From: Bisporella sp. PMI_857
Taxonomy: Eukaryota > Ascomycota > Leotiomycetes > Helotiales > Helotiaceae
Reading direction: 5' to 3'
Length of the DNA stretch: 64,000 nucleotides
Assembly (NCBI GenBank): GCA_021307315.1
Contig: JAJSPD010000005.1
Coordinates: forward strand, 186,001-250,000
Part shown: piece by piece, positions 32,399 through 43,067 of the stretch
Layout: each line of letters opens with the position of its first letter
How positions within the stretch are numbered: position 1 is the stretch's first letter
Notes under the pieces: model-generated
Database searches by the model: none
What the model was told of the DNA's origin: nothing
What the model saw: only the letters and a program-made list of their open reading frames with translations
Translations under genes and position numbers: made by a program

Positions 32399-34269
32399 AT
32401 GGCACCAATCAAAACCACAGAAGACTATTATTTTATTTTAGAAGTTGCACAGACAGACACGACAGCTACCATCAGGAAGTCATATAGGCGGCTGGCTCTC
32501 CTTCGGCATCCGGACAGAAATCCAGGAAAAAATTCCACGGCGGCTTTTCAGTTGGTACGTAATCAACTGTTTTATCAAATCTGTTTATTCTTTTCTGTGG
32601 CGTGTTGAGTTTGGTATATACAGTTTATCCGGCATGCCCCAGAATGGATGATTAGTCAACTCTCGCTACGGGTGTAGCCTTCGACAAGCTTCCTCTGTTA
32701 GAGTGGCTACATGTCACCGTGCTGAGAGTTGTGGCACTGCTCAATCTTATTATCATCAGGAAATCCCAAAACTGTGTGGCTAGTTCCCGATGCACCCTTG
32801 GGCTGATATTGGTAGTGTTGACACCCTCAGAAGGAGCCTGTGAAGCGACCTCTTGAAACTTCTTATTAGTGCGATTTCATTGGACTCAATTGACACCTAC
32901 TAAATTTTTACAACAGTTAGATGAAGCATATAGGATATTGGTAAATGATGTCACAAGAAGAGATTATGATTTGCTCTATCCCTCAATCAAAAAATCCAAG
33001 CCAGCTTCCGGCTCGCGAAACACGAAACACCCACCTCCAAAACAAGCGAGTTCTAGTGCTTCGCGGTCTAAAACCAACGAAACTACACAGATTGCTGCTC
33101 TACAAAAAGCGAAGAAGGATCGAGAAGCAGAGTTTGCCAAGTCTAAACTCATAATTGAAGGAGAGATATTCCAATTACGAAGGACTTTTAATCAGCTCGC
33201 ATCCACCATTAGAGCATTTGAGGAGATAGAAAGAGCAGAGGAGGCTGAAGAAGCAGTAGCAAATAGTTGGTCAGCATGGGCTTTTTCGCCGTTATTTAAA
33301 AGAGCCGTCGAGACGCCAGAAGAGAAGCAACAGAAAGCAAATGATCGTTTGCAGAGGCTTCATGCTAAAAGTTTCAAGCAGAGGTCTTCAGTATCGACGC
33401 AAGCAAAACTGTTCGAATGCGAAAATAAATTGCGTGAGAGAGAGCAACAGTTAAGAGTGGAGAATAGTAAAGATGACGCCAAGATTATTCGTCTGGAGCA
33501 GTCATTGCGGATGAAGAAGGAGAAAGAGCAGCAAGAGAGACAGCGAGCTGAGCGGGAGGCTGCTGAGAAGCAGTGGCGAGAGTACCTGGAAAGAGAAAAG
33601 GCAGAGAGAGAGGCAAGGGAGAAGGCGCGAAAAGCTCAAGAGGAAAAGGAGAGGGTGGAAAGAGAAGCTAGAGAGCGGGCGCGAAAAGCGCAGGAAGAGA
33701 GAGAGAGGATCGAGAGAGAGAGGAAAGCCGAAAAGGAGAGGAAGGCAAGAAAGGCACAAGAAGCGAAAGTGGCCGCCGAAAAAGAGGCGAGAGATACAAA
33801 GCAACGAGAGATGGCTCGCAAAGCTCGAGCGGACCAGATTGAGCGGATGCGGAAAGAAGACGAGCTCAGGGGAATTTTCAATAAGTCATATGAATCTTCG
33901 GTCTCAAAAGAGCCGATTAGAGATGGGTCAGGTCACATCCTGTATTTTCCAACGACTGGCTCAAGTCATGCCTCCGCTAGTACTCGAAATGGCCCTATCC
34001 TTGCAGTCAACGCATGCAGCCATGCCGGGTGGTGGGATAAAATCCATGAAAGTGGGAATTGTGAGGATTGTGGTGAATATCGAAGGCATTACCGTTTGCA
34101 GTGTCCAAGTTGTGAAATGAAGGCATGCCCGGCTTGCCAGAGTATTCTTCGAACTCGATCATATCCTCATAGCGCGACACCGAGAAAGCATCGAGGATCT
34201 ACAACCCAACCCCAGTCCGGCAAAACTCATGACGAATACTATCTCAACCAACACCTTTATGACATTTAG
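32399..34269 (+). CDS. DnaJ (HSP40) domain protein with long charged coiled coil and C-terminal Cys motif
   Basis: Co-chaperone of Hsp70 by its J-domain. Two exons (32399-32554 and 32917-34269) join in phase to 502 residues. The J-domain spans about residues 5-70, with HPD at 37-39 (LALLRHPDRNPGK), and is split by the intron between AFQL and LDEAYRIL. Residues from about 115 to 360 are a highly charged helix rich in Glu, Arg, Lys and Ala (repeats of EREAREKARKAQEEKER type), predicting a long coiled coil. The C-terminus has CSHAGWWDKIHESGNCEDCG and LQCPSCEMKACPACQ, a cysteine/histidine motif also seen at the end of other fungal proteins and likely zinc-binding. The intron is 362 nt, several times the size of most in this window. 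The ATG at 32399 was chosen; the frame further upstream starts only with TTG. Confidence 0.88.
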
Positions 34270-34295
34270 GTTTTGCATTTGATAGCAATATTATC

Positions 34296-36486
34296 TTATT
34301 CTTGCCCGGTTGGTTTTTGTTTCCGATTCCATGAATCGGGCACTAAGCTTCTGTCTTTGACATAGAAGTCTCCGACCAAATTCCTCGCTGGTGAGAATGT
34401 CCAGACATCCGGTCCCACAATCTTATAATTATATCCGCGATGTTTCAGTATGCTATGCCTGATTTTATTCAATGCTTCCTTGTTGGAGCTTAAACTATAT
34501 ATTTGATGTCAGCATGTTTTCGTAGTACGGATTTTGCACACATTTACGTTGTTATATCTTCACTCCAGCCAAAGTATAGTGTGGAGCGTGTCGTTGGGCT
34601 CATGTCCTTCAAGTCCTCCGTTATCTTCTTAAATACTGTTGCCGGGATGAATTTCTTAAGGCTGTCGTCTTTGGCTTCAAGCACCTGGATTGGCAAATTC
34701 CACGACGCCGGTATTTTATATGTTGATAACTCTTGTAATTCTTCAATTCGCTGTTGTTGAGACTTGCAGATACCTCCCTGCTCGAAAAGAAGTGACGCTC
34801 TTTTCTTTTCAGAAGCTGTTCCAATTACTTCTACAACCTCATTTAATTTCTCGAAGGCTGAGCGAGTGCATACCAGCGGATGAGTCCCCAGTACTCGCCA
34901 TATCTTGTGAGGGAGCAGAGGTTCTCTAGATTCGATGCTTATTTGGCTCTTCACAGAGCTGGTATGCCTGAAAATAGCAATTAGCTGTCAGTACTTGTGA
35001 TCATTCCCATTCAGGAGAGAGTGCTAAGCTTGCTTACCAGCCTTGAACCTCAACTCCACCATATGAGATATCGCTACACAGCGTTATAAGAAGAGTGCAG
35101 TCGATGTTGAGAGTTTGAGAAAACAAAGCAAGTCTATTTGGTGCCATCGACATAATTTTTTCATTAATACTTGAGGGAGAACTCGGGAGGTCGTCTTTAG
35201 TCTGGACAATTACTCCTAATCTCATTTAGTCTTTTGTCATATTTTCAACCATTGCTTCTTTGTAGATTTTGACGCAGAAAAGCTAAACCGACCTAACGCT
35301 CTGATGTCTCTCAGCACGTCCGAAATGTATGATGGAGAATTCTTCTCTCTGATCCTAGATAATACAAGTCGAATGGCGGGAGAACGAAACTTGATTCTCG
35401 AGCGGGAAGCTAGCATTATATCGTAGACTTGCTTAAATATTGCTAACTCTGCTGTAGGGCTGGGGTCAGAGGAATGATGGCTTTCATCATCATCAGCGTC
35501 ACTGCCTTCTGGTTCAAAACATGCATAACCAAGTTTCGTCTGTCGTTTTTTGAGTTAGTTCTACGACAAAGCGGGATGTGAGAGGAGTGATACCAGAAGA
35601 GCCGGCATATAAGAATGCATTAGAGATTACCAAATACGCATTGGCTTTGAACGACGTTAGTCTGCTGTAACTAGTCTCTCTAGATGGATCTAGATTCAAG
35701 ATGGTCAAAGTCGAGCCGCAACTTGAAACCAATCTCCAACTTGTTTCTTGAATATGCCAGCTCTTCCGGTGAATGGGTTTTTATACCATTTCCCACATTA
35801 TTTGCTTCTCTGTGACTGCTGATACTTTTACCCATTCCCTGCCATTAGAGCAGATGATCTCAGGCTTCCTACGAGAGTCCACAGATAACAGCCCTATACA
35901 TGTCTTCGCAACACACCAAACAGTATCCTCGAAAGTATGATTTGAGGCTTTTAATTTACTAATGTGACCCTCGTGGCTTGGATCTGCTTGCGAAAGCTAC
36001 CAAAAATCTTCAGACCGGTTTTTTCCTCATGCGGAATGTGGAAGCAATACCTTCTTAATTCGATTTTGCTCCACTATAATCATAGATTTGAGCCCTTTTA
36101 AATCTACTGCCCCCTTGAGTTTTTGATCGTCGTTATCGGTGAATTGCCTAAAAGGAAAAATGACGTTAGTGGATAATAATGCATCATAAACTAAGTACAG
36201 TATTCAAGATTTAACGAAGGTGATCGTAGCTTCCGGGGTGATCACAGTTTTCCAAGCCTGGCGCATGGAAATTCAAAACTCCATAACGTGTGAAGGATTT
36301 CCATACTCAAATAATTCGACTTCTTGCAATATCCTTGCACAGCTCTCTTCAATTCTAAGAGCGAGTTCCTACACCATTATCAGCCTCTAGAACAGACAGA
36401 GAACTATCCACGGAGAAGTTAAGAAACTCATAAGTCCATAGTGCCGTATTTACCTGTGCCTCGGACATCTCTCTTGCTGCTTCCAT
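34296..36486 (-). CDS. DUF1308 family protein (C7orf25/UPF0415-like)
   Basis: Conserved eukaryotic family of unknown function. I rebuilt eight exons: 36486-36454, 36368-36280, 36147-36051, 35996-35787, 35539-35293, 35215-35038, 34967-34548 and 34494-34296. Phases join throughout to 490 residues. Family blocks: TVWCVAKTCIGLLSVDSRRK, PEIICSNGREWVKVSAVTEK, QIMWEM/TKLGY, an acidic linker (EGSDADDDESHHSSD), SRSRIKFRSPAIRLVLSRI, SYISDVLRDIRALGVIVQTK, LNIDCTLLITLCSDISYGG and, at the end, TTLSSNKEALNKI with GPDVWTFSPARNLVGDFY. The exon 2 donor (GTTTTG) is weak, so the first 60 residues are less certain. The fourth intron is about 250 nt and contains an unrelated open frame. The gene is divergent from the GrpB gene. 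No localisation signal seen. Confidence 0.85.
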
Positions 36487-37045
36487 GACGCCTTAATTCT
36501 GAACCTGGCTAGAAGTGTTTGTCCGGTCATGGAACTAACGCTGAAGACGTATCTTGAAAAGGAAATCCGCGATAGCACGACTAAGTTACTTGATAATTCC
36601 TTTAGCGAACCCTGCCTAAAGATGATGTATATGATGTGAGTCAAGAAAACGACTAGATAGGCGCTGTTGCGACTCTTGGCAGCTGGCGTTATGCCAAGAC
36701 TAGCCAGCAGCACGGGTCACGTGCTACACTATCTAGTACCATACTAGGCCCTTTACCTTTTATATGCTGCCTGGGCCAAAAACATTAAAGAGTGAAACTG
36801 TGAAGAATGTTGACTTGCTGCAGCATCTTCGAACACAAAATTGGCGATTTTTAACTGTGGTCAGGGGCATGCCAGCGAAATTAGAGTAGACTTTACAAGG
36901 AGCAGATATGCAGCAACCACTAAGCGAGGTATTGACCGTATGAGTCACCCTTGTTAGCCCTGACTACTGTAGAATGGTAGATATAAACTTGTGAACTTGT
37001 ATCTCGTAGATTATCGTACACGATTTTCTTGTGAATTCTCCCATC
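36487..37045. promoter_or_regulatory. divergent promoter region between DUF1308 and GrpB genes
   Basis: About 560 bp separate the two divergent starts at 36486 (minus) and 37046 (plus). Open frames crossing it (for example minus 36450-36713) are explained by exon 1 of the DUF1308 gene in another frame. Confidence 0.4.
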
Positions 37046-37674
37046 ATGAGCGTTATAATCGAGCCTCACAATCCCCAATGGCTGACAGAATTCGCACGTG
37101 TAAAAGGGGACCTCCAAAAAATCCTTGGTGACATACCTATAATCTCCATTGAGCATATAGGAAGCACATCTGTTCCCGGTCTTCTCGCGAAACCGATGTA
37201 AGAGAACCTTTTTAAAAAGATGATAATTACTTTGTGTGAGAGAACGTGAAGAAGCCATCAGTGCTCATTAAGCCAAACAGACTTGACATTGCAATCATCA
37301 TCCCTCGCTCCTCTCTTGCTCCCGCAACATCCGCCCTCGTCGCTGCAGGCTATGTATCTCGTGGTGAACTTGGAGTCCCAGATCGCTATGCTTTCCGCAA
37401 GCCTCCATCTACAATCACTGAGATGAAGCGCAACACATATGTTGTCATCGAAGGCTGCCAGAGTATGAGGAATCACTTGACGCTAAAAAAAATGTTGACA
37501 GAGAGGGACGATCTGAGGAACGAGTATGCCGAGGTGAAGAGGAGGTTGATTGCGGGAGGGGTCAAGGATGTGGATGAGTATTGTGTGGGTAAGACGGATG
37601 TGATTTTGAAGATTCTGAGGGAGGCCGGGTGGGACGAGAAAGAATTGGGTGAGCTTGAGACGCTGAATAGATGA
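37046..37674 (+). CDS. GrpB/UPF0157 family protein (nucleotidyltransferase fold)
   Basis: Two exons (37046-37197 and 37281-37674) join as AT/A to restore KPILDIAIIIP, giving 181 residues, the usual size for this family. Signature blocks are EPHNPQWLTEFARVKGDL, ISIEHIGSTSVPGLLAKP, then after the junction LDIAIIIPRSSL, GVPDRYAFRKP, KRNTYVVIEGCQSMRNHL and the charged helix LRNEYAEVKRRL. The family adopts a nucleotidyltransferase-like fold; biochemical function is not established. GrpB-family genes occur in both bacteria and fungi. No targeting signal is visible. Confidence 0.9.
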
Positions 37675-39087
37675 CTTGGAAAGATGTATTGAGACGGGAG
37701 TCCTACATCCGCAGTTTGAAATTTCGGAGACCAATGTCGAATGCACTGTAATAAATGGGATGGTAGAGATCCTTGTCCTAAACCTGTATTGTTCATTATT
37801 TTATAAGATCAGAGGTGGCAAGGAGCAAGGCCAATAAAAGAAACTATATAACAGAGCAATTACCTGCCAAATCCCTGAGCACTTATGAAAGTCCGGTTAT
37901 GCGGGGCACGGGCCGAGCCAGCACCCCACCGGATACCATGAAGCCTACCCGAGACATCCAGCCTCTTCAAACGGCGGTCAACCAAAAGATTTTCCCCAAT
38001 AAACTCTTTCCCAGCACAGCTCACCGCAAGCTCCACACCTAGGCACAGAGTACCTCACAAATAGTTCCCCCCCAACCCCTTTGGTCTCACTTCCTACGAA
38101 TGGCGGTGAGCCGTCCTTCCACCATCCAATAAACAGGCCTCACGTAGCAAAGACACCCCCAATGAAGCCACGACCACGGGTTCCTCACCTCTAAACATAC
38201 TTAGGCGGGACCTGAAGTACCGCCCACGGTGGTTGGGTATGCCAACGCATTCATTAGGGTAGTATGCCAAGCACTCAGCAGGTTCACGATGCGGACCCAC
38301 TGGGCAGCGGTATAAAGGGGTTGAGGAAGCCCGGGTCTGGGAAGGGGTAACGAGCGTGCGGTGTTTACACCCCCTCACAAAGATGCTTTTCGACTTCTGG
38401 AACGCGCTGTTTGCGCTCGTCTTCTTGACGATGACGGGCTTTGGTGCTGAGATTGGCGAGGGCTTGCCCCGCTGCTCGAGCATTGCAACTTCCTCTGTTG
38501 AGGTATGCCGTACTTGGATGTTTGATTTGTGAAGATATGCTAATGCTGTTTTAGGATGCTGCTGCTGGGCTGATGGGTGAGCTTGTTTTCGGAGGGGGAA
38601 AGGAAAACTTGGGAAATGATTTAAGAATTGGTGTGTTGCCCTACACCCAGTGAACTTGCGAATGTCGTGCTGACTGTGGTGAAGAATGGCTGGATATCCG
38701 ACACGGGTCATTGAGTCTTGGACATAAGCATGGATCGAGATGGGATATCGCTGGGCGGTCGTTGATCGCAAGTGTGATTCGTCACCCAATGCTTAAATGA
38801 TGTGAGTGGAAATGTTCTCTCTTCTAAGCAACACTGTTAACATTGGCGAAGAACTACCTCGACATGGTCTATAACATAGACCATGATTGACATAAAATAT
38901 AATGTGCCATTAAATGTAGGTACAGAGATGGGTGGCACGGAGAGATGGCTTCATTAGCGTGCATTATATCTAATGTATGTCTATCGAGCCGAGAGGTGCA
39001 GGAGGCACGACGGATGTTGGATATCGGTTGTTTAAAGCTCTAGAGCTTCGAGCAGCCCATAAAGGTAGCCTCACAGCACCTTACCAC
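37675..39087. other. intergenic with a GC-richer block at about 38040-38560
   Basis: About 1.4 kb. The central block is visibly richer in G and C than its surroundings and is open on several frames, including a minus-strand frame from 38789 to 38094 that starts with TTG (first ATG about 26 codons in). I recognise no protein family, rRNA or tRNA in it. It could be a degraded gene or an unknown repeat. Confidence 0.3.
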
Positions 39088-40939
39088 TTATTTCTTCCCT
39101 TTGTCTAGCTCATTCAAATAAGATTCCCAAACCTCTTCAATATTGTTCCGATATATCCATTTCATATTTTCGCCCCCTTTGAACATATCTAGTCGTATCT
39201 TCAACCCTTCTTCAAATGTTTGATCTGGATTTGCGGCCTTGGCTTGGATGGCATTACTCTTCTGTTCATCGAGGTACTCATACATACGCGCGTAATAGGG
39301 TGAGCGAATAGCGTCGAATATTTTCAAAGCATCCGGGATAATTTGGGCTGAGTTCAGACGGGTGTACTCGATAGCTCGAGCGAGAATATAGCCATCTTCC
39401 AAAGCAAAGGCTGCTCCAGAGCCAAATGCACCTTTTCCTTATGTTAGCAGGGCATGAATATCTTCGAGTTATTTTGTCGTACCTGAAAGAGGATGGCTTG
39501 CATCTCCAATGAGCACGACTTTACCCCATGCATGCAATGTATGCAATCTTGGTCCAGCAAACGCAGCGAACTCTTTCCAGTTACCTTCAGGGACACTTGC
39601 TAGAGTTTCGCGAACTAATGGATCAAAGTCCTAAAATGCGCATTAGTATGTGTTGTACTTCAGTTTGAAAAAGGTGCACGAACTGTGAAATGAGCTTCTA
39701 CTCGTTCCTTAGTGGCTGGAACTCCCCAACTGTATCGTTTACCTAATGCAGTCGCTGGGTTTATGATGTTTCTGCAAGCGATCTCGAACATTTGCTTGTC
39801 GTCACTTGTTTCAGATGGATCATCTACGGGGGAGAAATAGACATGCCCAGCTTTTCCGTGCCACCACGAGGTATGATCGTTTATTTCTGGAGATACAGTG
39901 GCGAGCGGGATAAGTGTTCGCCAGATTGTTGTACCTGTAAACTGGATCTCGTGGCCTTTGAAAGTATGGTCTCTCACGACCTGTCAAACTGATGAGCATG
40001 GCAAGTAGGATTAGGAGAAGATAAACTTAAAGATCTAATGCCATCGCCACCCTGTATCATAACCTCAAAGTTAGTTTTGCCTATTCAAGAATGTTTTTAG
40101 AGGACGGAGCTGTCTCAGAAGCGAATTACTCCCAGGACATGTTCAAGGAGTACGCGCATGTGTCCGGAGAGCAAAACAGCTCTTGAAACTTTCCAATGCG
40201 GCTGATTTTGCTGACAAGCTGACACTTACGACAACCAGATCAACGACAGCTTCAGTTCCATCCTCAAAAAAGAGACGCGCAGTTCCATCGTCTAGGTTTT
40301 CAATTTTCGCAAGCCGCTTCTTCAGCTTAATTATACCCTCAGGTACTCTGGCTTTCAGTTCAGATTGTAGTCGTGTTCTCCTGACACGATGCGATTGAAC
40401 GCGAGGCGGATCAGAAGAAGCACCCTGAGATAGAAGCAATTCTCCAGTTAGTCCATTGCTACCAGCTATTAGTAAATGTTTCTCCGTGCTTCAGCGATCC
40501 AGATTAGGCTTAGAGGAAAATATGAAAAAGGGGTAATGCTCACCGATGTAAGTTCTTGGTAACTCTATGACCCTTTACCCTATCCGCGGCATCGAACAAA
40601 TCGAGCACTTTCCAGCAATTTAAACCAATCTGGATTCCAGCACCAATCTCTCGAAGCACTGTTGCTTGCTCATAGATCGTGACTGACACATTAGGGAGTG
40701 CTGAAAGTGCAATGGCTGTGCCAACTATATGTAGAAAGATTCAGCTTTGATGTAAAGAAATAGCGATGCTCGGAACATATGGTATACATGAAGTTATTGT
40801 TCATATACACTATTTGGCTTTTATAAAGGTTCTTGGGCTACAACATAGCAAGGTATATTTGGTGTGAAGATCACTTACGTCCTCCTGGTCCTCCACCAAT
40901 AATACCTACGCGAATCGGAGCTGGAGATGCAGAAGGCAT
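39088..40939 (-). CDS. FAD-dependent monooxygenase (salicylate hydroxylase-like), with a damaged splice donor
   Basis: Flavoprotein of the aromatic hydroxylase group. Seven exons (40939-40879, 40724-40544, 40458-40230, 40051-40031, 39980-39684, 39630-39483, 39431-39088) join in phase to 426 residues. Motifs: N-terminal Rossmann GxGxxG in RVGIIGGGPGGLGTAIAL, QIGLNCWKVLDLFDAADRVK, HRVRRTRLQ, the DG motif GGDGIRSVVRD, WWHGKAGHVYFSPVDDP, SWGVPATKERVEAHF, and the second FAD motif VVLIGDASHPLSG. The fourth intron starts with TTAAGT where every other consideration (frame, GDGIRS-VVRD motif, acceptor CAG) demands GTAAGT; the changed base is at 40030. Without correct splicing the frame ends at a TGA shortly after. 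So the gene may be inactive, or the base may be a sequence error. It is divergent from the SDR gene. Confidence 0.85.
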
Positions 40940-42087
40940 AGCTGTACAACTTAATCTTTTTCAATATGTTTTTTTGCCAATGCTAAATAAATGCACAAAA
41001 GACAAAGACGTTAGACTTCGGCTTATTAAGTTCAGGTTGCCAATCGCGTGCTAATGCGAGCTCAAGGCGTGCTTCATTCGGAACTTAGCTCGTTGGTCAA
41101 GTTTACAAATCCTGATAAGGAAACAGAAAGTGGCTTCCATAATCCATTATTTATCACACGGTTTTGGAGTATCCCCGATACTCGATGGTCTTCCTATCTA
41201 CCGTGGGCATGAAGAATGGTCGTGCCTCGTGCTCCCGATATATATCATCTCCTGCTTGGTGAAGTCAAATCACTGCCGTCAAACGATAGTCTGCAAGGTA
41301 CTGCCCATCGCTTGCCATGTTCACAGGCACTCGTTGAATCTCCTTTGACACTTGATAAAAAAGTTCTGTTACCTCAAATCTTCCATTCGGACTTGAACAA
41401 CGGACAAAGAAAATCGGCTCATCATCCCACTTTTGCAAATCTATGGCATCATTCGGTCCAGATAGAGCAGAATATCTAGATGGGCACATCTAATGAGCAT
41501 GCTGCTGTCGTGGGTTCGCTATAGTGGTTTAACGTCTCCTATGGACTCCATGGTCGATGTTCTGAGACCATCGTGCGCCGGACATGAAGGAGAATGTATC
41601 CTCAGACCATTAGACAGCGCATTTTCAGCAGCGATTTCTCCTCATCTTGGATAGCTCGTGCCTCAACACAAAGCTGGTCATATGGGAATCTCTCCTTTAA
41701 GTTCCGTGGTAGACCTCTTGGGCTTGAGCTTGATGGAGGTTATGGATCGGAGTTATGGTCCATCGCGGGATAGGACAATGACTAATCCCGAGGTCTTGGC
41801 AGCGCGCTGCAAATCGCGCTGCTCTGGTTGCCTTCAATTCAATTTGACAACAAGCTTCAGGAAACTATTCCATATCAAGAGAAGAGTCTTTTAAACTTTC
41901 TCAAAGAAGCATTATAGATCGTACATATTTCTCTCTAGTCTGACATCAAGGATTGTCAAATTACGACACAGCCAGCATACATCTAAAAAAGCTTCACTTC
42001 ACAGTTCGTCATGGCTAAGTTGAATCTCTTCTATCTTTTTCTTCCTGATCTTTCTTTGCTTTATCCCTGAGGACTTAATTGCGCAAT
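40940..42087. promoter_or_regulatory. divergent region between monooxygenase and SDR genes
   Basis: About 1.15 kb between divergent starts at 40939 and 42088. It contains the gene fragment at 41154-41489; the rest shows only short frames. Both promoters should lie here. Confidence 0.35.
41154..41489 (-). pseudogene. gene fragment between the monooxygenase and SDR genes
   Basis: A minus-strand frame from 41489 reads PSRYSALSGPNDAIDLQKW, EPIFFVRCSSPNGRFEVTEL, FYQVSKEIQRVPVNM, YLADYRLTAVI, a TGA, and then continues in frame as LHQAGDDIYREHEARPFFMP and RKTIEYRGYSKTV before a stop. The TGA fits a former CGA. The composition is protein-like, but I do not recognise the family and see no start or other exons. 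Confidence 0.35.
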
Positions 42088-43067
42088 ATGCCGTACCCAC
42101 TAGTGCCCCCAAAGACTGGTATGTCTATGCATCTTACACATAATGTCAGTGATAACATATTTGTAGGTTTCGGCTTCACCAAGATCACCCACTCCGCAAC
42201 TTATCCTGCAATCGGTCCTATCAAGGCAGACCTCACTGGCGAAATTGTGTTTATAACAGGTGCCTCCAATGGCGTCGGTCGGCAGACCGCCATCTCCTAT
42301 GCCAAAGCCGGTGCATCGGTTGTAATAGGAGCACGTTCCGATCTTGCAAGCCTCGAGACCGAACTGCATTCCGTATACCATGCGGTAGGCCGAAATACAA
42401 CAAAGGTGCTAAAGATCAAACTCGACGTTCTCGATCAATCTAGTGTGGACGAAGCAGCAAAGCAAATTGGGAACGAGTTCGGATATCTAGATATATTAAT
42501 CAACAATGCAGGATATCTCAGCACCTTCCTGCCCGTCGCAGATACTGAGCCTCTCGATTGGTGGCAGAACATGGAAGTCAATGTCAGAGGTGTCTATTGG
42601 ATGACTCGTGCGTGTCTGCCATTGCTTTTGAAGGGAGGCGACAAGACAGTTATCAATTTGACCAGTATCGGCGCATTGGCACTTACTCCAGGAGCCAGCG
42701 GATACCAAACGAGCAAATTCGCAGTTATCAGGTTCATGGAATATTTGTGCGTTGAATATGCGGACCGAGGGTTATTAGCTTACAGCATCCATCCTGGTGG
42801 AGTTGCGACGGAATTGGCTTTAAAGATGCCAAAACAAATACATTCAGGTATGCGGACATGTCTAGGGATTATGAGACAGAGCTGACGTGTCCAGTTCTTA
42901 GTACTGATCCCGGGCTGGCTGGGGATGTTTTGGTCTCTCTTACCTCCCCTCGGAAAGAGTGGTTGGCTGGCAGGTACATCGACATCACCTGGGATTTGCC
43001 TGGATTTTATGCCAGACAGGACGAAATTGTGAAAGAGGACAAGCTGAAGCTGCAAATGGGATTCTAG
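42088..43067 (+). CDS. short-chain dehydrogenase/reductase (SDR)
   Basis: NAD(P)-dependent oxidoreductase with Rossmann fold. Three exons (42088-42118, 42167-42847, 42895-43067) join in phase to 294 residues, the usual size of classical SDRs with a short N-terminal extension. Motifs: cofactor TGASNGVGR, the DVLD block (KIKLDVLDQSSVDE), NNAG in YLDILINNAGYLS, catalytic Ser in VINLTSIGAL, and catalytic Tyr-Lys in SGYQTSKFAVIRF, then IHPGGVATELA. The C-terminus LAGRYIDITWDLPGFYARQD resembles fungal SDRs of secondary metabolism. The mini-exon start MPYPLVPPKTG is supported by the intron phase. The substrate is unknown; a joint role with the divergent FAD monooxygenase is possible but only inferred from position. 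Confidence 0.92.

Noticed and set aside
33502..33881. Leu/Ser-rich minus-strand frames resembling membrane proteins
   Set aside because: They are antisense to the Glu/Arg/Lys-rich coiled-coil region of the DnaJ gene, which produces such frames by base composition alone.
35514..35732. 72-codon minus-strand frame that looks like an exon
   Set aside because: It lies in intron 4 of the DUF1308 gene; skipping it restores the WEM/TKLGY family block in phase.
38094..38789. 231-codon minus-strand frame
   Set aside because: Starts with TTG, has a basic low-information composition, and lies in a GC-richer block where several frames are open.
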